A stretch of DNA of 6,052 nt. Origin: Flavobacteriales bacterium. GTDB taxonomy: Bacteria > Bacteroidota > Bacteroidia > Flavobacteriales_D > Parvicellaceae. Both the position numbers and the translations under genes were made by a program. The notes under the pieces are model-generated. The model saw only the letters and a list, made by a program, of their open reading frames with translations. It ran no database searches and was not told the DNA's origin. Position 1 is the first letter of the stretch. Each line of letters begins with the position of its first letter. This document shows, in pieces, positions 5,818 to 6,052 of the stretch. The stretch is taken from contig JALWSJ010000200.1 in assembly GCA_026993705.1 (NCBI GenBank), positions 1 to 6,052 of the forward strand. The letters run 5' to 3'.

Positions 5818-5905
5818 TATTGGTTTCTTAGACGATGAAAAATTCTTTTGCTTATGCTCAAAACAACAAACTTTAAGCATTTTTGAATCTTTCTTTTTCC
5901 CAATA
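5818..5905. repeat. Imperfect long inverted repeat 4
   Basis: TATTGG (5818-5823) pairs with CCAATA (5900-5905), ATTC (5842-5845) with GAAT (5885-5888), and TGCTTA (5849-5854) with TAAGCA (5874-5879). The pairs are collinear, giving a nested imperfect stem of 88 nt with large internal loops. Confidence 0.5.
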
Positions 5906-5913
5906 CTGTCGTT

Positions 5914-5952
5914 GTAAAATTTTGTAGTAACACGTTACAACAAAAATTTTAC
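5914..5952. repeat. Near-perfect hairpin 5
   Basis: The arm at 5914-5931 (GTAAAATTTTGTAGTAAC) pairs with the arm at 5934-5952 (GTTACAACAAAAATTTTAC) with one mismatch and one bulge across a 2-nt gap. A short T-run does not follow, so it is not a standard terminator. Confidence 0.8.
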
Positions 5953-5975
5953 GCCTAAGTCTTGAAAAAAATAAA

Positions 5976-6044
5976 TTCTTCAAATTCTCCATAAAGTTCA
6001 TTGCATTGAGCATAGCCCCAGCTATGGAAAAATTTTTTGAAGAA
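5976..6044. repeat. Inverted repeat 6 with a CATAGC/GCTATG tip hairpin
   Basis: TTCTTCAAATTCTCCATA (5976-5993) pairs with TATGGAAAAATTTTTTGAAGAA (6023-6044) with an internal length difference. Overlapping the right arm, CATAGC (6011-6016) and GCTATG (6021-6026) form a perfect 6-bp stem over CCCA. The tip resembles the centre of the 4524-4708 element. The repeat may continue past the window edge. Confidence 0.6.
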
Positions 6045-6052
6045 GTATAAAG

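Larger units (their letters stand above)
5628..6052. other. Non-coding stretch filled with inverted repeats
   Basis: No convincing gene on either strand. The only open frame of note (minus strand, 5650-5880) runs through several hairpin arms and has no protein-like features. The stretch instead holds six successive inverted repeats, listed separately, that occupy most of its length. Confidence 0.75.

Noticed and set aside
5650..5880. Minus-strand open frame of 76 codons
   Set aside because: It runs through the arms of several hairpins in the repeat cluster and has no protein-like motif; similar spurious frames are expected in such repeats.
5628..6052. CRISPR array
   Set aside because: The repeats are inverted pairs with different sequences, not regularly spaced direct repeats.

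Overview
The window looks like a chromosomal segment of a low-GC member of the Bacteroidetes, most likely Flavobacteriia. The signs are the flavobacterial style of the arginyl-tRNA synthetase and arginase, a secreted protein whose signal peptide ends in ...GFSQ, the absence of Shine-Dalgarno sequences in front of every gene, and TAnnTTTG promoter boxes. No phage, plasmid, transposase or CRISPR genes are present.

Layout. Positions 1-3796 are a minus-strand run, read right to left: an arginase (2837-3796), arginyl-tRNA synthetase argS (994-2781), an 83-residue protein of unknown function (706-957) and an exported alpha/beta-hydrolase-like protein cut by the window edge (1-704). Gaps are 55, 36 and 1 nt, so one transcription unit is plausible. 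The last two genes are visibly more AT-rich than argS. A 260-nt divergent intergenic region (3797-4056) carries a good candidate promoter for each direction, a 10-bp palindrome and a 10-bp direct repeat. On the plus strand follow a small DUF937-like protein (4057-4527), a 185-bp inverted-repeat element (4524-4708), a Rho-independent terminator (4732-4762) and a BadF/N-acetylglucosamine-kinase-type ATPase (4782-5627). The last 425 bases (5628-6052) hold no credible gene but are packed with long inverted repeats.

How the genes fit together. Arginase and ArgS both use L-arginine, one to degrade it and one to charge tRNA, so their linkage may balance arginine use; this is inference. The kinase is probably a sugar or amino-sugar kinase with no obvious link to its neighbours.

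The most unusual content is non-coding. (i) The 185-bp element at 4524-4708 folds end to end on itself and starts on the stop codon of the preceding gene. (ii) A multi-hairpin element at 5639-5789 has conserved-looking cores (TCGGGCTATC and TTCTATCCCTAACG) that I recall, unverified, as recurring between genes in flavobacterial genomes. (iii) Further hairpins run to the window end; the last has the same 19-nt tip as (i), with a compensatory base-pair change. These may be families of MITE-like repeats or structured RNAs.
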